Counted from the stretch's first letter, positions 1 to 31,791 are shown. The stretch is 64,000 nucleotides of DNA from Effrenium voratum (GCA_963377175.1 CAUJNA010003793.1:145001-209000); one strand, 5' to 3'. Notes: generated from the letters alone by a model not told the origin. A program made the numbers and translations.

Positions 1-2861
1 ATACTTTCATGAAAGGTTAGGTCCAAGGAGACATAGTACTAGAATTACGCCCTTCGGGAGAAACATCAACCGAAGGGCCAACACTGAAGAAACGTGACAC
101 ACAAAAGGAGTGCTTTGAGCTTGGAATATGTTGCCGCCCTAGCTACGATGCTTTGTGGTTGTGCAATGTGTGTTTTGTTTTGAAGACATGCTTGGGATGG
201 TATGCTGCTTGGGAATTAGAAAGTCAGGTAGCATGTTGATGTTCATTGTTGGTGACCTTCAAAAGGTCTTACAGGCGTACCAAGCAACAATCATTGAGCA
301 GACCAATGCCATATCCTCCCTGTGCAAATGTGCTCAAAGGTGCAAGGGCAGGGAAGACATCCTCCAAGGCGTCAACCTTAACGGAGGGGTGAGTTTGTTA
401 TCCGGATCATGCTTGCCACCGGAACCAGCATGTCCTTGGTGAGTTTCCATTTTTTTCCTATTGAAGGTGTGAGTTGTCCTTTTTGGCCTACAGGGATGAG
501 TTCCGCCAACCACCGCAAACCCTCAACCGCCCCCTTGTTCATTTTGCCGGGGCACTCAGCCAGTGAGTTGCGAGGCCTGGGCAGCTATGTTGCAGTGGGC
601 TGTGTCAACCAGGATGGAGGAGCCTTCGCTCCCAGCCCCTCGGAAAACAAAGCTGTTTTGAGACCTGTTTTTTGGTTTGATCTTGCTGGGGTGGCGGGTG
701 GGTTGTTGCTGGTGGTTGGAGGTGGTTGTGGGTGGTTGGTTGGGGCTGGTGTTGTTCTTAGCAGAAACCAAAGGCAAATCACTCACAGACCGGAGCCGTT
801 GCAACCCATGTGGACACGGGTGCCAAGCTGGGGCGACTTAAATGCATCGGATGCCCTGGCCATGAGCCAATTTGTTTTTGGCTTGCAACTCGGGATGCGC
901 CACCCAACCACTTGTGATTTAATCCGCATTTGCTGGTTTCCCCTGCTGTTGGTTTCCTTTAAAGGGCCGAGTTGGTCTCCTTTGAACCAAATCGACCCAA
1001 CCCTGGGTGCAACCATGGATGGCGTAAGCTCCGTCCATCACATGTGGCAAGAACTGCAACACATTGTTTATGAGCAAGAGTTATCGACGCATCTTCAAGC
1101 CACTGTACTCATTTCTGCCGCATGTCACACCTCAGGAGATTCATGAAGTGGCCATACTGTGGATGGACACAATCCAGCAACACTTGGAAACCATGGGCAA
1201 CCATTGTTTGCTGCCATTTACAAGGAAATCATCATTCCAGGGTTTCTTAGATGGTGCAGGATTTCGTCCATCCACAGTAGGTGTCCTTTTTGGTTGGTTT
1301 GCTTAAAAAATAGAGGGCCCTGGTTTAGTTGGTTGATTCCATTTACCAGGGAAACCCATCGATTTTTCCAAAAGGCCACCTATGGAAGTGGCCGGGTTGA
1401 TACTTGCTCGCTGGGCTTCCCCACTTGGGTTCCCCCGTTCGGGGACTCATCAAGGGCACCTCCCAGTGCTTCTGAGTTGGGGTGTGCTGGTCTAAGACAC
1501 CATATTGTTGGCCTGCTGTTTCCAGGATGTATCAAAGTGTGTGCGCTTTTATTCCTGTGAGTCACTTGAAGATGTCACTTGCAATACGAACACAAGTAAA
1601 CAACGGACACTAGCAGCATGGTTGCCCGATGCTTGATTCTGCAATGCCGCACAGAAGTTCCTCAATGTCTCAGCAACCACCGCCATGATCTCAATGAACT
1701 GTTCCTTTTCAGGGCCTTGGACCCTGTCACGTTCATTTTTCGGGGAGCGCGTGGACCGGGTCAACTCCTGCGCCGTTTCGCGCCCAGGCTGGGACTTTCG
1801 ATCTGGGCACAACAAGCCACGCCAAAGTGGCCACACTGGCGTCACGCAGCTTGCCGCGAAAACAGGTTGGGGGGTGTCTGAAAATTTGGAGACCCTAAAC
1901 TTCATGGTTGTTGTTGGGACACATTTTACGTGTTTTTGCTGATTGTGGGTTTAGTGGATTTGAAATCCCCACTGAAGTGGTAAAGAAATTGTTTTGGTTG
2001 CTCCCCTTCAAACGTCAACCAAGAAAATATTGGCAGCTTCCTGATTCACTTCAATACCATCCCAACACTTCCATCCTCAACAGAGACACACCCACATTTG
2101 GTGTGTCTTTTACGAGGGCAACTTTTGCCATTTACAGGAAAGCAGCAGAGACCCCCCCTTTGGGGAGTTCCCTCATTTTGATTGTTTGGGGAATCTCCGT
2201 TTATCAATGCCCTGCTTGGGGACCGCTCAGAGCCATCAATTTGGGTTGCCCAAGGGTCAGCAGGATCCCCGAATCGGGCTGGGAAATTGAATCCATCGTC
2301 CATTTCTGCCAAAGCACATCGCCGAATCTCTCACAAATGTGCATAAAGGCTACGGGTTTCGGACGCCATATCCATGGCATTTGACCGTGGCTCTCCGTTC
2401 ACAGTTGTCATGCTTCCAGTGTCGGGCACAACAGGGAGCTTTCCGCTCGCTCTTGGAATGAGGGGCGCATGCGTTTGCCGTGGTTCCCCAAAAACTATGC
2501 GATTGACTTTCAGGCAGTGAAGCGGAACAAATGGTATGGCTGCAAAGTTTGATCGCCATGGACCTTTTTTGGGAAACCAGCAAGAGGGCGCTGAAGCATT
2601 TGTTGTTTCGCCTCGTGTGGTCTGTCTCAGAGGTCCATAGAGCGGGGGTTGGCAAGCCCCGGATCCCTCCCAGGAATTCCTTTCACACGAAGTGTCCTTT
2701 TCGGACGGGGGAGTCTGTTTTTTTGTTTGTTCCCCCCGTGTTTGTTTTTGTGTGTTTTTTTGTTTGGGGTGGTGGGGGGCGGGGAGTGTGAATCGGTGTT
2801 GTTTGGATCGTGTCTTCAAAAGCCTGCAAGTGGACGCCCACCAAGGGCGATGTCGGCTCAG
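1..2861. other. No gene recognised; left edge, probably intron or 5' part of the beta-helix gene
   Basis: I see no conserved coding block here. The first recognisable exon of the plus-strand gene starts at 2862 and matches the middle of its family. The N-terminal exons must therefore lie in this stretch or left of the window, but I could not pick them out. A T/G-rich tract lies at about 2700-2790. Confidence 0.5.
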
Positions 2862-21144
<18,283 letters not shown>

Positions 21145-21685
21145 GTGAGTCACTGGGAGCAATCCACTCGTTTTTTCTACCCCACGACCAGTTTTTCACT
21201 CTGGGTGTCGGGGTGCAAAAACGCAGGCTGGGAGGTCGAAAAACATGTCCACCATTTGTTGAGACTTGTGCATCACCTGTGCTATGCGCATGTTGGGATG
21301 GTTTTGGTGCGCTATGTACATGCCAGTTGACTTGCCATCCTTTCATTCAATCCATTTTGCGAGCTTCATGTTTCAACTGCACGCCCTACACGTCCTCCGG
21401 CAGTCCCTCCTTGCTTCTGCAACAGACGATAACTAGAAGTGTCGCTCCCCATGAGTGCAGTTCCCTGTATAGCAGGCAACCAATGGAACCACCCTATTAC
21501 ATTGAACTCGGATCCACTGGGGCTCTGTCACCTAATTTGCGCATTTCTGCGTGTGTGCCGAAATCCGACCTTTTGACCGTTTGGCTTGCGCATCTTGACC
21601 TCGTAGTCCCTGAACACCTGACCTCTACCCCCAGATCCTCGCAAATCAGCGCGTTGGCGTCGGCTTTTTGGTTTGGAACCGGCAG

Positions 21686-21740
21686 GTGGCATGAGCGCCA
21701 TCGCCGTCCGGAACGCGGACGCGTACCTCTGGGGCTTCAA
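21686..21740 (+). CDS. Candidate exon, unassigned
   Basis: After GGCAG there is a GC3-rich frame containing MSAIAVRNADAYLWGFKDV. The codon choice looks coding. It may be a downstream exon of the beta-helix gene, but phase to exon o does not fit directly. The end is arbitrary. Confidence 0.4.
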
Positions 21741-21759
21741 GGACGTCGCCGCGCTAAAT

Positions 21760-23855
21760 TGGCACCTGGACAGAGAAAAAACCGACGGGTGTCTCACGAA
21801 ATTGGCGGGATTGAATGGAAACGAACCCAGTGGTCCAGTGGGTTGCTTCGTTTTTTCCATATATTTTGAGAGGGGTTCCGCAAAAGCTCAACCAACCAAA
21901 AAAGGATGGTGGTGGTTGTCCTGTTGGTTTCCTTTTTCCAGCCACAAAATGCGATCGACAGAGTTCCCCGCCTCCCCTTTTCGTGGTTTTGAACATCTGC
22001 TTGTGGTTGCGGGTACCTATCTTCTTGAATATGCTCCAAGGAAGCCTGGAAACTTGCCAACTGATGTTGATCTGTGTTGCCAGGCAGCCCTCATTTCAGG
22101 TGCTTCAGTTGCCACTAGGTACACCTACGTAGGTATCCAACTTCAAGTGAGAATCCCCTGGCTAGGGATGATGTTTACCTGGATACAGAAGGAAACATTT
22201 TTTGCTTAGGCTCCAGCAATTGGAGGCAAACCCATGCTTTCCTTGGCCACTCAAAATGATTGTTTTTTGCAAGCAAGTGCAAACATATGCTAAGGAAAAA
22301 CAACCGGAACCATGACTTGTTTGGTGCCAACCATGGGCAAAGGCTACTCTTCTGAAAACTCACATGAAACAAGCCTTGAGCTCCATGTTGCCAGTGAGCA
22401 TATACCCCCCTCAGAGTTCCGATGCTGGAAGTTTGGTGGGTAGATGTTTGGCCGATTTCCGAGGCATGATTCCTTTTTCCCTTCTCGTTTGGCAGCTTTC
22501 GCATGAACAAGTGGTCCTTTGTTAGGGCCACTAGTCACGCCCACAGCGAGATCCATTGGGACCAAAGAATTGCCCCTTCCATGTGAAGTAGCAGGGTGCC
22601 TCCAGCTTCCCAGGAACATGCAGTGGCCTCTGGAATCCCGGTTGACCTGCAAGGCGCTTAAAAAGCTTTGCCGGAAGCCTGCGCCTTTTCTTGTGGGTAG
22701 GGAGGCCAAAAGGAAACCGAAGGTGCCCCCTGCTCGTGTTCTTGGGCATGCGTCGAGGAAGTAATAGGCTCCTAGGGCCAAAAGAGGTTATTCGGGGTGC
22801 AACCGATTAGCTTTCAGACCCGATAATAGCTGATGGTGGGGCTGGAAATCTGTGGACTTTCGCGGAAGCCTTGTGGAAGGTTCGCGGACGGTCAGTGTTT
22901 GCAGATGGTGTCCCCAACAGCAGCCACTGGAACCCTTCGGCTACACAACTCCGAAACCAATCAAAACCCTTTGCCACAATTCCAAACCAATCGAAACCCG
23001 ATCCTACAGTCCGACTTGCGGCGCAATTCGTGTTCCTTCCTCAAGGGAGCGAGGTACAACAGGGATCCCTAGCTAGGAGCCTGCGGCCTCCCAAATCTTA
23101 CTTCTAGCTACTGTTGGTTTGGATATTGAACTTTAACCTTTTTGGACAAATGTGCGTTTCTTCGCTTTGGACTGCTTTCTCTAACATGAGGTGCCTCCTA
23201 AAATTGCACAAATTCTTTGCTTGTCAAAGGGAAGCAACGCCTTAAAATTGAGAGCCCCAGATGTTCCTGTTGGCTTTCTCAGGCATCCGTGCGAGAAACG
23301 GGTTGAACCCTTCTTCGTTGACACGAAGATTGTAAGAGACTTAGAGGATCCAGGGTTCTGTTTAGGTTGGCCGCTCATGTTTGTCCTGAGACCCCAAAAA
23401 ACCACGTAGTTTGCATCTGGTTCGCGAAACCTGCATTTTGTTTTTGTCCGCCAGGCATGGTGCGATGCCACCAGCCAGTGTTTGGATACTGGGGTGTCCC
23501 CGCCGAGATAGACCCAGAGCCCATCGCGGCCTGTGGGGTGTTATATAGGCCCTATGTGAGCCATGCATGGTCAAAGATCCTTTCTGTGTTCTTGGTAGGA
23601 ATGGTCATGGACCTTTATGAGGGGATTTGGACAACTGTCACAAGGAATATTGACCATGCTACATCTTGACTGCCTGTGTGAACTTTTAACTGGCAAGAAA
23701 TTCTGAACCGAGCAGCATCGAGGCAAGCAGATTTCCAAATGGAAATCACGATGTTTTTGCCCGAGAAGCTGCCAAAAGCGCTTCCGATTCCTACGGCGGA
23801 TTCGGGCCACAATTTGTTGTGTTGAACATGGAAATGGGAACAAACATCCTCAATT
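21760..23855. other. No gene recognised between last exon candidates and the AT-rich island
   Basis: Mixed-composition DNA with small open frames but no motif I can identify. It probably contains 3' exons or UTR of the plus-strand gene. A run of AACC-type words occurs at about 22950-23010. Confidence 0.4.
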
Positions 23856-23859
23856 GAAA

Positions 23860-26800
23860 ATACAAATATTAAAATATAGAAAACAAATATATCCATCTAA
23901 ACATATTGAGCAGAATTTCCATACCTGTGCGAGTGTTTAGCAAAATCTTTGCGAAGAATATTTCAATGTGTGGTTTAATTTTATGTTTTGTCGGAAATTT
24001 ATAATTTATTGGTTTATACAATATATATATATGATTTTTAATAATGAATATATAGAATTATTATTTGAGAATAAATATATTAATATATATTTTATATTTG
24101 ATAAAATTAATTTTAAAATAAAATACCCATAAAAATCTATTGATATTTAATTGTTAAAAACATATTAAAATATATATTGATTTATTTAAATTTGTTTAGA
24201 ATTATATAATTAAATTGAATAATTATTTTTAAATTATTTATTTATTTGAAGTATTGAAAAATTGATTATGAATTATAATAATAATTTTATATTTATTGAA
24301 AGAATAATTGTAATGTTTGGCATAGGTTTATTGAAATTATATATAATAAATTAATAGGATATATTAATATACATATTATATTTATTTGCTAAATATATTA
24401 ATATATTATTTTTTTGAATTTAATTTTAATATTAATAATAGGAAATATATTTTAAACCACAATATATAAGAATTTAAATTTATTGGACCCGGATGGTGTT
24501 TAATTAGTTTTAAGAAATGAAATGGATATATTAAATATATATATTAGCAATTTCTTTCCGATTATTGGTTAAGGAAAAAAAAAAAAAATAATATATGTTT
24601 TTAATAAACATATTATAATAAAAAAAAAGAATGATTATTTATTATTATATTTATGAAATTATATTATTTATTAAAGGAGGTAATAAATAAGGATTGGTAG
24701 ATTATATTATATTATTTATATATTTGCTCGTGTTTATTCTGATTCCCTATATTATCTATATATTTATACTAATACATTAGATTAATAATCGCTTATATGA
24801 TATCTTATAATATCTGTATATCGAGGATATATATCGAATTATTTTCATTTCCTTTTTTGGGTTTGCGAAATATTTAAAGAAAAGAATGAATATTAATTTT
24901 CTTAAATATTCGGAGAAAAAATCAATAATATTCATTTTATTTAAAAATTAATTATATATTTATAAATTATAATTCTTATTTTATTATAATTTCTTCATTT
25001 TCATGTTATATTAATTTAATTATTTATAATTAATTATAATTCAATTAAACAACCCAATCAATATTTATATATTTATATAATTTTAAATTATAATATAAAA
25101 ATCATTATTATATATATAAACTACAATCAATTAATTCAATTTTATTTCATAATTATAATAATTAATTATAATTATAATAAAATATACATTTATAATTCAA
25201 TAATATATATATCATGTGTAGTATTATTCAATATATTATATCAATTAATATAATATATATATAAATATAATTACTAATATAAAATTATATTTATTAATTT
25301 AAAATAATATTTAAATTATAAACTCATAATATATTAGTTCCCAATTAATTTATATTAATTAAATTTTTGAATATCTCAAATTTAATAAATCTAATTAAAA
25401 TGATTATTGATTATATTTATTCTTATATTATATATTCAATTCTCAAAATATAAATTGAAATTCCCTAAAATTATAAATAATCTTATTCCAAATCCATATT
25501 TTTATAATTTATATAATATATATCAATAATGTATCAAATATCAAATTTAAATAATTATATAATATTATATTCAATAACATAATAAATTCATTAAATTAAT
25601 AATTATTAATTATTATCTTCAAGGTCGATTATATATAAAAATCAATTATTTATTTTTTTTTATTTTTTTTATTTTTTTTATTTTTTTCATTATATATATA
25701 ATAATAAATATATCCAATTCTTAAAATAAATATAGAATCCCAAAAAATATATATTATATATTTCTAGCATAAATATTTAAATCTAAAATAACTAAATAAA
25801 AATACAAATGATATATATAATTATTTTAAATCAACACGCTCAACAATCATAAATCATATCTCTTTAAATTAAATTTCGATGATTAATTAAACAATAATTA
25901 TTCTTTTCCAATCTTATTTTTAAACCGAACCTACCATCATATACAAGCAACCAAACTCAATCAATCTCCCAAAACCATTCCAATAACAATAATCAATATA
26001 TTTCTCAAAAACAAAAACACATTCAAATAAATACACATAAAAAACCCTTATCCGTTCCTTTACCTTAAATTTCATAAACATCGTAAATTAAAATAATAAC
26101 AAAAATAGAAAGAAAAATATAAACACATTTATACCACCTATTTCGTCCATGCCCAATCAAACCAAATCTTAATTACTAAATACCATCCAAATTCAATATC
26201 CAAACGAAAACCAAACACCTAAGCCAAAAATTGCAACGAAAAATTAAACAAAATATAATAATTATTAATCCTCTATTTAAAGATAATTATGTATTAATAA
26301 AACAATAAAATTCTAAAACATTCTTTATTTTATATTAATTAATCCTTTCGTTAATATATTCCAACCTCTACTTAATGTAATAGATTAACTCAACAATATA
26401 CAAAATTTGTTCCATCATTAATCATCTTGAAAATTACCTATTAATTTCATTAATATCTATTCCTTTTCCCAATTATTTGTTAAATAAAACAAATATTAAA
26501 AAAATAATATCTTTACCTAATAATATAATCCAAAAAAAATAATATCCCAACAATAATTCATTGTTTAATAACAATTCGATATTTAATAAACAATTCAATA
26601 ATTCAAAATATATTTCTTATCGATATATTCTAAAAAAACAAAAACCATAAATAATGTGTCTAAATATTCATAAAATAATAATAAAAAGAAAAAAACATAT
26701 ATCCTATTTAATTGTTATTCGATTAAAAAAAAAAAAAAAAAAAAAACTATTTCCTTTCAATAAATTAAATAAATATCATAAACATCGGACAAGTAAAACA

Positions 26801-26900
26801 ATATTCCCTTCATTTGTTTTTCTCAATTATACGTATTCGCCGGATCAGCATCCAATTCACAAAGCTTATTCAGCCTCAAAGCACCAAGCCACCATCCGTT
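23860..26900. other. 3-kb extremely AT-rich island with strand-skew switch
   Basis: Base composition changes abruptly from roughly balanced to almost only A and T, with no gene-like frame longer than about 80 codons. Left of about 24.9 kb the rare non-AT bases are mostly G and T exceeds A; to the right they are mostly C and A exceeds T. Homopolymer and TA-step tracts are common. Rightward coding lies to its left and leftward coding to its right, so it is the meeting point of two gene blocks. An inserted organelle fragment is the alternative, but no tRNA, rRNA or protein match is visible. Confidence 0.85.
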
Positions 26901-27129
26901 GGTGATTTGCTAATAGGAAAGCACATATGTATATAACACAATCCCTATACCAATAAAACCTACCTACTACCTAGCATAGCTTTTAAATTCATCAAGATAA
27001 TAGCCAGCTGATGCTTAATCCCTTTAATCCCATCGTACCAACATCCATTTGTGCGGTTTAGCTTCTGCCCAAATAGGCTAATGTCCAACCCTCAAACCGT
27101 CAACAAAAAACCACTTAGACATTAATTTC

Positions 27130-29390
27130 AGAAAAAAACAACCTAGTACAGTCCCCACTAACATAATGTACACCAAAGGGTTCCTCCGCTCTCAATTCAT
27201 AGGCACTAGCTTGCCCTCGGATCACACGAGCACGTTACTCCATGTACAATTGCAACTCATTCAATGTGGTTTCAGCCAAAGATCTACATGTTCCTTTAAT
27301 TGCTTCGTGATGGGTGAACCATGACTACAGGGTCACAAATACTCGGCTTGCCTTGGTATAATTAATAAATCACAACTATGGAAAGCGTGCCATGATTACT
27401 CTTGATAGGTGATCAATTAACTGGCAAAAACCGCTGAGCAAGCCCTGGCATCTAGGTGAATCATAATCAATCACCACCCTGGCATAAGGGCTCAAAGGAA
27501 ACCATGAGTTTCGGGAAGCATGTGCAGCACGGTCCAAATTGCTGGTTTCCTCAAGACGGCACGGGAATGTTAGTGAGTCCCCTGTTTTGTGGCAACACTC
27601 AATATGTGACTTCCGCCACGTCCCTCCCGAAGAGGACATTTAGACAAAACCTCATGGGTATGTGTCAAAAATAAGGTGGCACCATTGTATGTTTAAGAGG
27701 GAACTGCGAAAACAGGCCCAGCTTGACACAATCAGATTTTGCCTCTGGGCACCTGGGTTAAGCCCCGCTTGCGGGAACTGGTGGCAGCTGACCATCCTAC
27801 AAAACCGAACCATAGGTGTCGAAGCACCCCTCTTTTGGGACTTTTCAACCACAAAAAGCAGGCGCCCCGTACGACATTTACAGCAATGCTCAAGCCACCA
27901 GCTCAGCATCCTTGGATCTGAGGGTTGCAAATTGTAATTGTTTGGGCCCCTTGTTGGCTGAAAGAAGGGCTCAGAAAACGGATTCAAGCTTTATGTGTGT
28001 GTGTTTGCTTTCCGGTCAAAGTGTTGAGAGACCCCTATTTAGGCCCTATTTTGACACATGCCCCACACGTCCCATTCACTGTGTAAAGCCGTTTCGGTCA
28101 AGTGCACGTGGCTGCATGCCCCCTCTTTTGGATGGGCGTTGCAACTCCAATTTGGGACTTGCCAAAATGCCCACTTAGAAAGACCCGTCCAAATCAGGCA
28201 GAGGTGGTTCCACATTCTGGGAACAGATTCAAGCATGTGCTCTGGCTGAACATCTCATCTAGTCGAGAAAACAGGGCTGAGTTGGATAGCAATGAAAAGT
28301 GTTGACCCGTTAAATTGGAATCCAACTCCCAGGACACAGGACACCATGCGACTGGAGTCCCCAATTTCCGTATGTGCCCGTTTGTCGTGAGTCGGGCAAA
28401 CGTAATCCAATCTTAGCTGTCCAACGCAGCCAAGTACCAAGTACCACAAATACGCCTGCAAAGGATGACAAAATACCCCCTCTCACAAAGGGCAACGCCA
28501 ACTCCAACGCGCTGCTCAAAATGCTGGGTTCCAATCCTAAATGCCTCATTTCCATTATGAAACCACGGGCCAAATCCACCAACCCAAGGGTAGGATCGTG
28601 CGGATTGCTTTTGTACAGTCCAAACAGAAACAAAACCAACACAAGATTCCAAGGAACACTTCCCAGTCTTTTCGGGGATCCTTCTTTCCACCAAACCCGG
28701 AAAAAACAGCTGGCTTTTGAAAGGATGGTTGCAAGATTGGAAATGAAATCCACCCATAGAAAGAAAGATGGGTCCGAAGATTTTCTGGGCAGACGCCAAA
28801 TCTTCCGCCTCCTTCGTCTCAATGGACGCAGCCATGCAAAACCTCGTGCGTCTCACAACCACCCCCCGCAAAAAAAATGTCTGCTGCATCCTTGACAACC
28901 AACAAAAAGGAAGAAACCAGCTGTTTTCAAAGCCGAAGGAAAGCCGCCCTGCTGCTGAGCTTATTAGGATAATACTTGGGGTTGGACCTTTCAATAGCCG
29001 GCACCACGTCTGACTTTCTGAATTGTGCCCAAGCCACATCCAATGAACCGCCAATTCAGGACCCTCTAAGGACTCTAGAATTATGTTCCCTGCTTTCTGG
29101 TTTGCGCCGCATGCGTAAGACTGCCTTTCTGTTTGCATGTTTGTGCATGCGTGTGTTCGTGTCATTTTCTGTTGGTTGCTGGGGTGCATTCATCGGCTCT
29201 GGACGCCAAATCGGCGCAACTCGACAAGGCATACCGCATCAGAGATGGCTGCGGGGCCGCTTGCAGTGTTACAGAGTGGCAACCACACCCTCAGCACCAT
29301 ACCTTGCTAGCACAAACAAATTGCATCCCTTTAGTATCGACGCCTCCGTTTACAGCGGAACCAATATACCTTGGCGCATCCCCATATGGC
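27130..29390 (-). pseudogene. Truncated copy of the 58.65-61.05 kb segment
   Basis: Long stretches match 58.65-61.05 kb in the same order and orientation, for example GAGCAAGCCCTGGCATC (27436 and 58893), ACCACCCTGGCATAAGGGCT, and the block around GAACATCTCATCTAGTCGAG. The copy holds the likely start codon region (minus strand, ATG at 28835, MAASIE) of that gene. It lacks the 3' exons found at 57.8-58.5 kb. The similarity ends at the border of the AT-rich island. Frames differ by many indels, so it is probably a dead partial duplicate. Confidence 0.75.
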
Positions 29391-29785
29391 AATTGACATG
29401 GTGATGGACAATCCACAACACAATGGTAACGGCTTTACCAAGAATATCATCATCTTATATTGCCTGGCACTATAATAGTTCTAATACTAATCGTTTTCTG
29501 TACGTATCGATATTCCGGCCCCATGAGCCGCGCCGGGAGGTCACACTCACCCGAAAAATGAAACCAGTTGCTGTTGAGACTGGCATGCAGACCGGGCACC
29601 CGGGCTTTGCGTCAAAACAATGGTCTGGTGCAAAACAAAGACAATCAAGGATCTGAGTACAGTGCTTTGCTGCAACTGCTTGGCGATTTTGTCTGCTGTG
29701 ACTGCACGCAGCTGCCACGGCACCTCGTGGAACTATTGGAGCTGTACATCAACAAAGGCATTGGCCAAAACAAGCAAACTTCAGG

Positions 29786-31569
29786 CTAGCAAGTCAACGG
29801 TGTCGAGCTTGGTGGGCCCACAGTCTGATCTGGAAGGCTTCTCGTACCATTGCACCCGGAAGCAAAGTAGTTGGCGCAGCCCAAGAACTTTGACCCATCG
29901 CTTCTGTTGGCGCGCTCCACCATGCCACCACCACACTTGGGGCAAGAAGGGCTTGCTGCCGCTGGGGACGGCTGCTGAAACGATGTCGAGCTTGGTGGGC
30001 CCACAGTCTGATCTGGAAGGCTTCTCGTACCATTGCACCCGGAAGCAAAGTAGTTGGCGCAGCCCAAGAACTTTGACCCATCGCTTCTGTTGGCGCGCTC
30101 CACCATGCCACCACCACACTTGGGGCAAGAAGGGCTTGCTGCCGCTGGGGACGGCTGCTGAAACGATGTCGAGCTTGGTGGGCCCACAGTCTGATCTGGA
30201 AGGCTTCTCGTACCATTGCACCCGGAAGCAAAGTAGTTGGCGCAGCCCAAGAACTTTGACCCATCGCTTCTGTTGGCGCGCTCCACCATGCCACCACCAC
30301 ACTTGGGGCAAGAAGGGCTTGCTGCCGCTGGGGACGGCTGCTGAAACGATGTCAAGCTTGGTGGGCCCACAGTCTGATCTGGAAGGCTTCTCGTACCATT
30401 GCACCCGGAAGCAAAGTAGTTGGCGCAGCCCAAGAACTTTGACCCATCGCTTCTGTTGGCGCGCTCCACCATGCCACCACCACACTTGGGGCAAGAAGGG
30501 CTTGCTGCCGCTGGGGACGGCTGCTGAAACGATGTCGAGCTTGGTGGGCCCACAGTCTGATCTGGAAGGCTTCTCGTACCATTGCACCCGGAAGCAAAGT
30601 AGTTGGCGCAGCCCAAGAACTTTGACCCATCGCTTCTGTTGGCGCGCTCCACCATGCCACCACCACACTTGGGGCAAGAAGGACGTTGCTGGCTTGCACC
30701 TGTGCCTAGTTGTGAGTCATGTTCTGTAGCCTTTGGACTCTCATTGTTCAAGACTTGCACCTCAACCTCTTTCCCTTCAAATCGTGGATCAAATCTCTGC
30801 AAGAAGTATGGCAGCGCAGGCTCCTTGTGCTCTTGCCTGTGAATGAACCCAAAGTACAGGTTGGGGACCCGCACTGAAACTGATAGCTTCTTCTGAAGAC
30901 GCCTCTGAGCCTCCTTGATACACCACAATCGGTGGTTACCCTCCACCACGTAGAGCTCACCATGGAACCGGACAGCCGTCAACTCCAGCTTTCTGAAGCT
31001 TTCCTGACCTGTGACCAACTGATCAACCAACTCCTGTAGTTTAGCACCTGGCTGCTTCCCATGTTCCAAGGTGTCCGAAATGAAAGCCTTGGCAAACCGA
31101 AGCTCCTCGCAATCCACTTCTTCGACCTCGCCTCTACCTGCAATTCCCCTCACAGCCTCAGCAGCTGCCGACCATGAACCCAGGTGCAAATCGGACAAGA
31201 GTTTTGTCCTGGTATCTAAGCACTGCTGGCACTTCATATGGCCTCTTAAACCTTGGATGGCTTCTTTCACCTTGGCTTCCTTATCTGCGTCAGTCATGGC
31301 TTCTGAAATGTTGCGCTGGAGCTTTCGCAAAAGCGCATGGTTTTTGCGAAGCTGGCGCTTCGGGCAACCCTGCCCGTGCTCCTTCCATTGCAGCAGCTCT
31401 TCCCGGAAGAGGACCCAGGGAAAGCTGGGACTCGGATCTTTCTTCTCCAATGAGACGCCCTGATCCACGTACTTCATATGCCAAGCCGCCAGCGCAAGTT
31501 GGGTCAGGGTAAAATTCTGCCGCTCGACTTCTTCTTGGACTCGCTTTTGGAGGTGCGTGAGCCATTCAC
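29786..31569 (-). CDS. ParB-like domain protein with five topoisomerase-type C4 zinc fingers, terminal exon
   Basis: The frame is open from the acceptor CCCTAG (exon start 31569) to a stop at 29786. An internal ATG lies at 31477, but coding sequence continues upstream of it (ERQNFTLTQLALAAWHMKYV), so that ATG is not the real start. Numbering from the internal ATG, residues about 165-210 contain VRFHGELYVVEGNHRLW, a ParB/sulfiredoxin-like nucleotide-binding motif. From residue 268 come five copies of a 61-residue unit. Each has CPKCGGGMVERANRSDGSKF followed by LGC and a further Cys (C-x2-C-x18-C-x7-C), the topoisomerase zinc-finger pattern. The fingers suggest nucleic-acid binding; the ParB-like fold suggests nuclease or NTP binding. 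The exact role is unknown. The upstream exon at 31940-31792 joins in phase. Confidence 0.88.
29803..30700 (-). repeat. 183-bp coding tandem repeat, five units
   Basis: The word TGTCGAGCTTGGTGGGCCC recurs at 29801, 29984, 30167, 30350 (one base changed) and 30533, an exact 183-bp period (61 codons). Units are almost identical at the DNA level, including silent sites. This implies very recent expansion or gene-conversion homogenisation. Confidence 0.95.
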
Positions 31570-31791
31570 CTAGGGATGCTTGAGCGGGAAGAACAAGCAG
31601 GGAATGAACAATTGTTTGCTAAATCATACGAGAACCATTTCAAAACAACTTCCTGTGCGTGTTGATATTGGGACCCTTTCGCCATTGTTCTTCTTACATT
31701 CTACCGTGCATCTTGGTGGCGTGCCCATTTCTTGGAGGGAATCCAACGGTAAATGACTTCAGACCATTTGGACCAGTTCACCTCGCAGCTC

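Noticed and set aside
23860..26900. AT-rich island as an inserted mitochondrial or plastid fragment
   Set aside because: No tRNA, rRNA or protein similarity seen, and the mirrored strand skew fits convergent transcription better. A BLAST search would settle it.
29781..30729. Plus-strand frame of 369 codons and alternative minus frames over the zinc-finger repeats
   Set aside because: Shadows of the 183-bp repeat; only one minus frame has the Cys pattern and continues into the ParB-like region.
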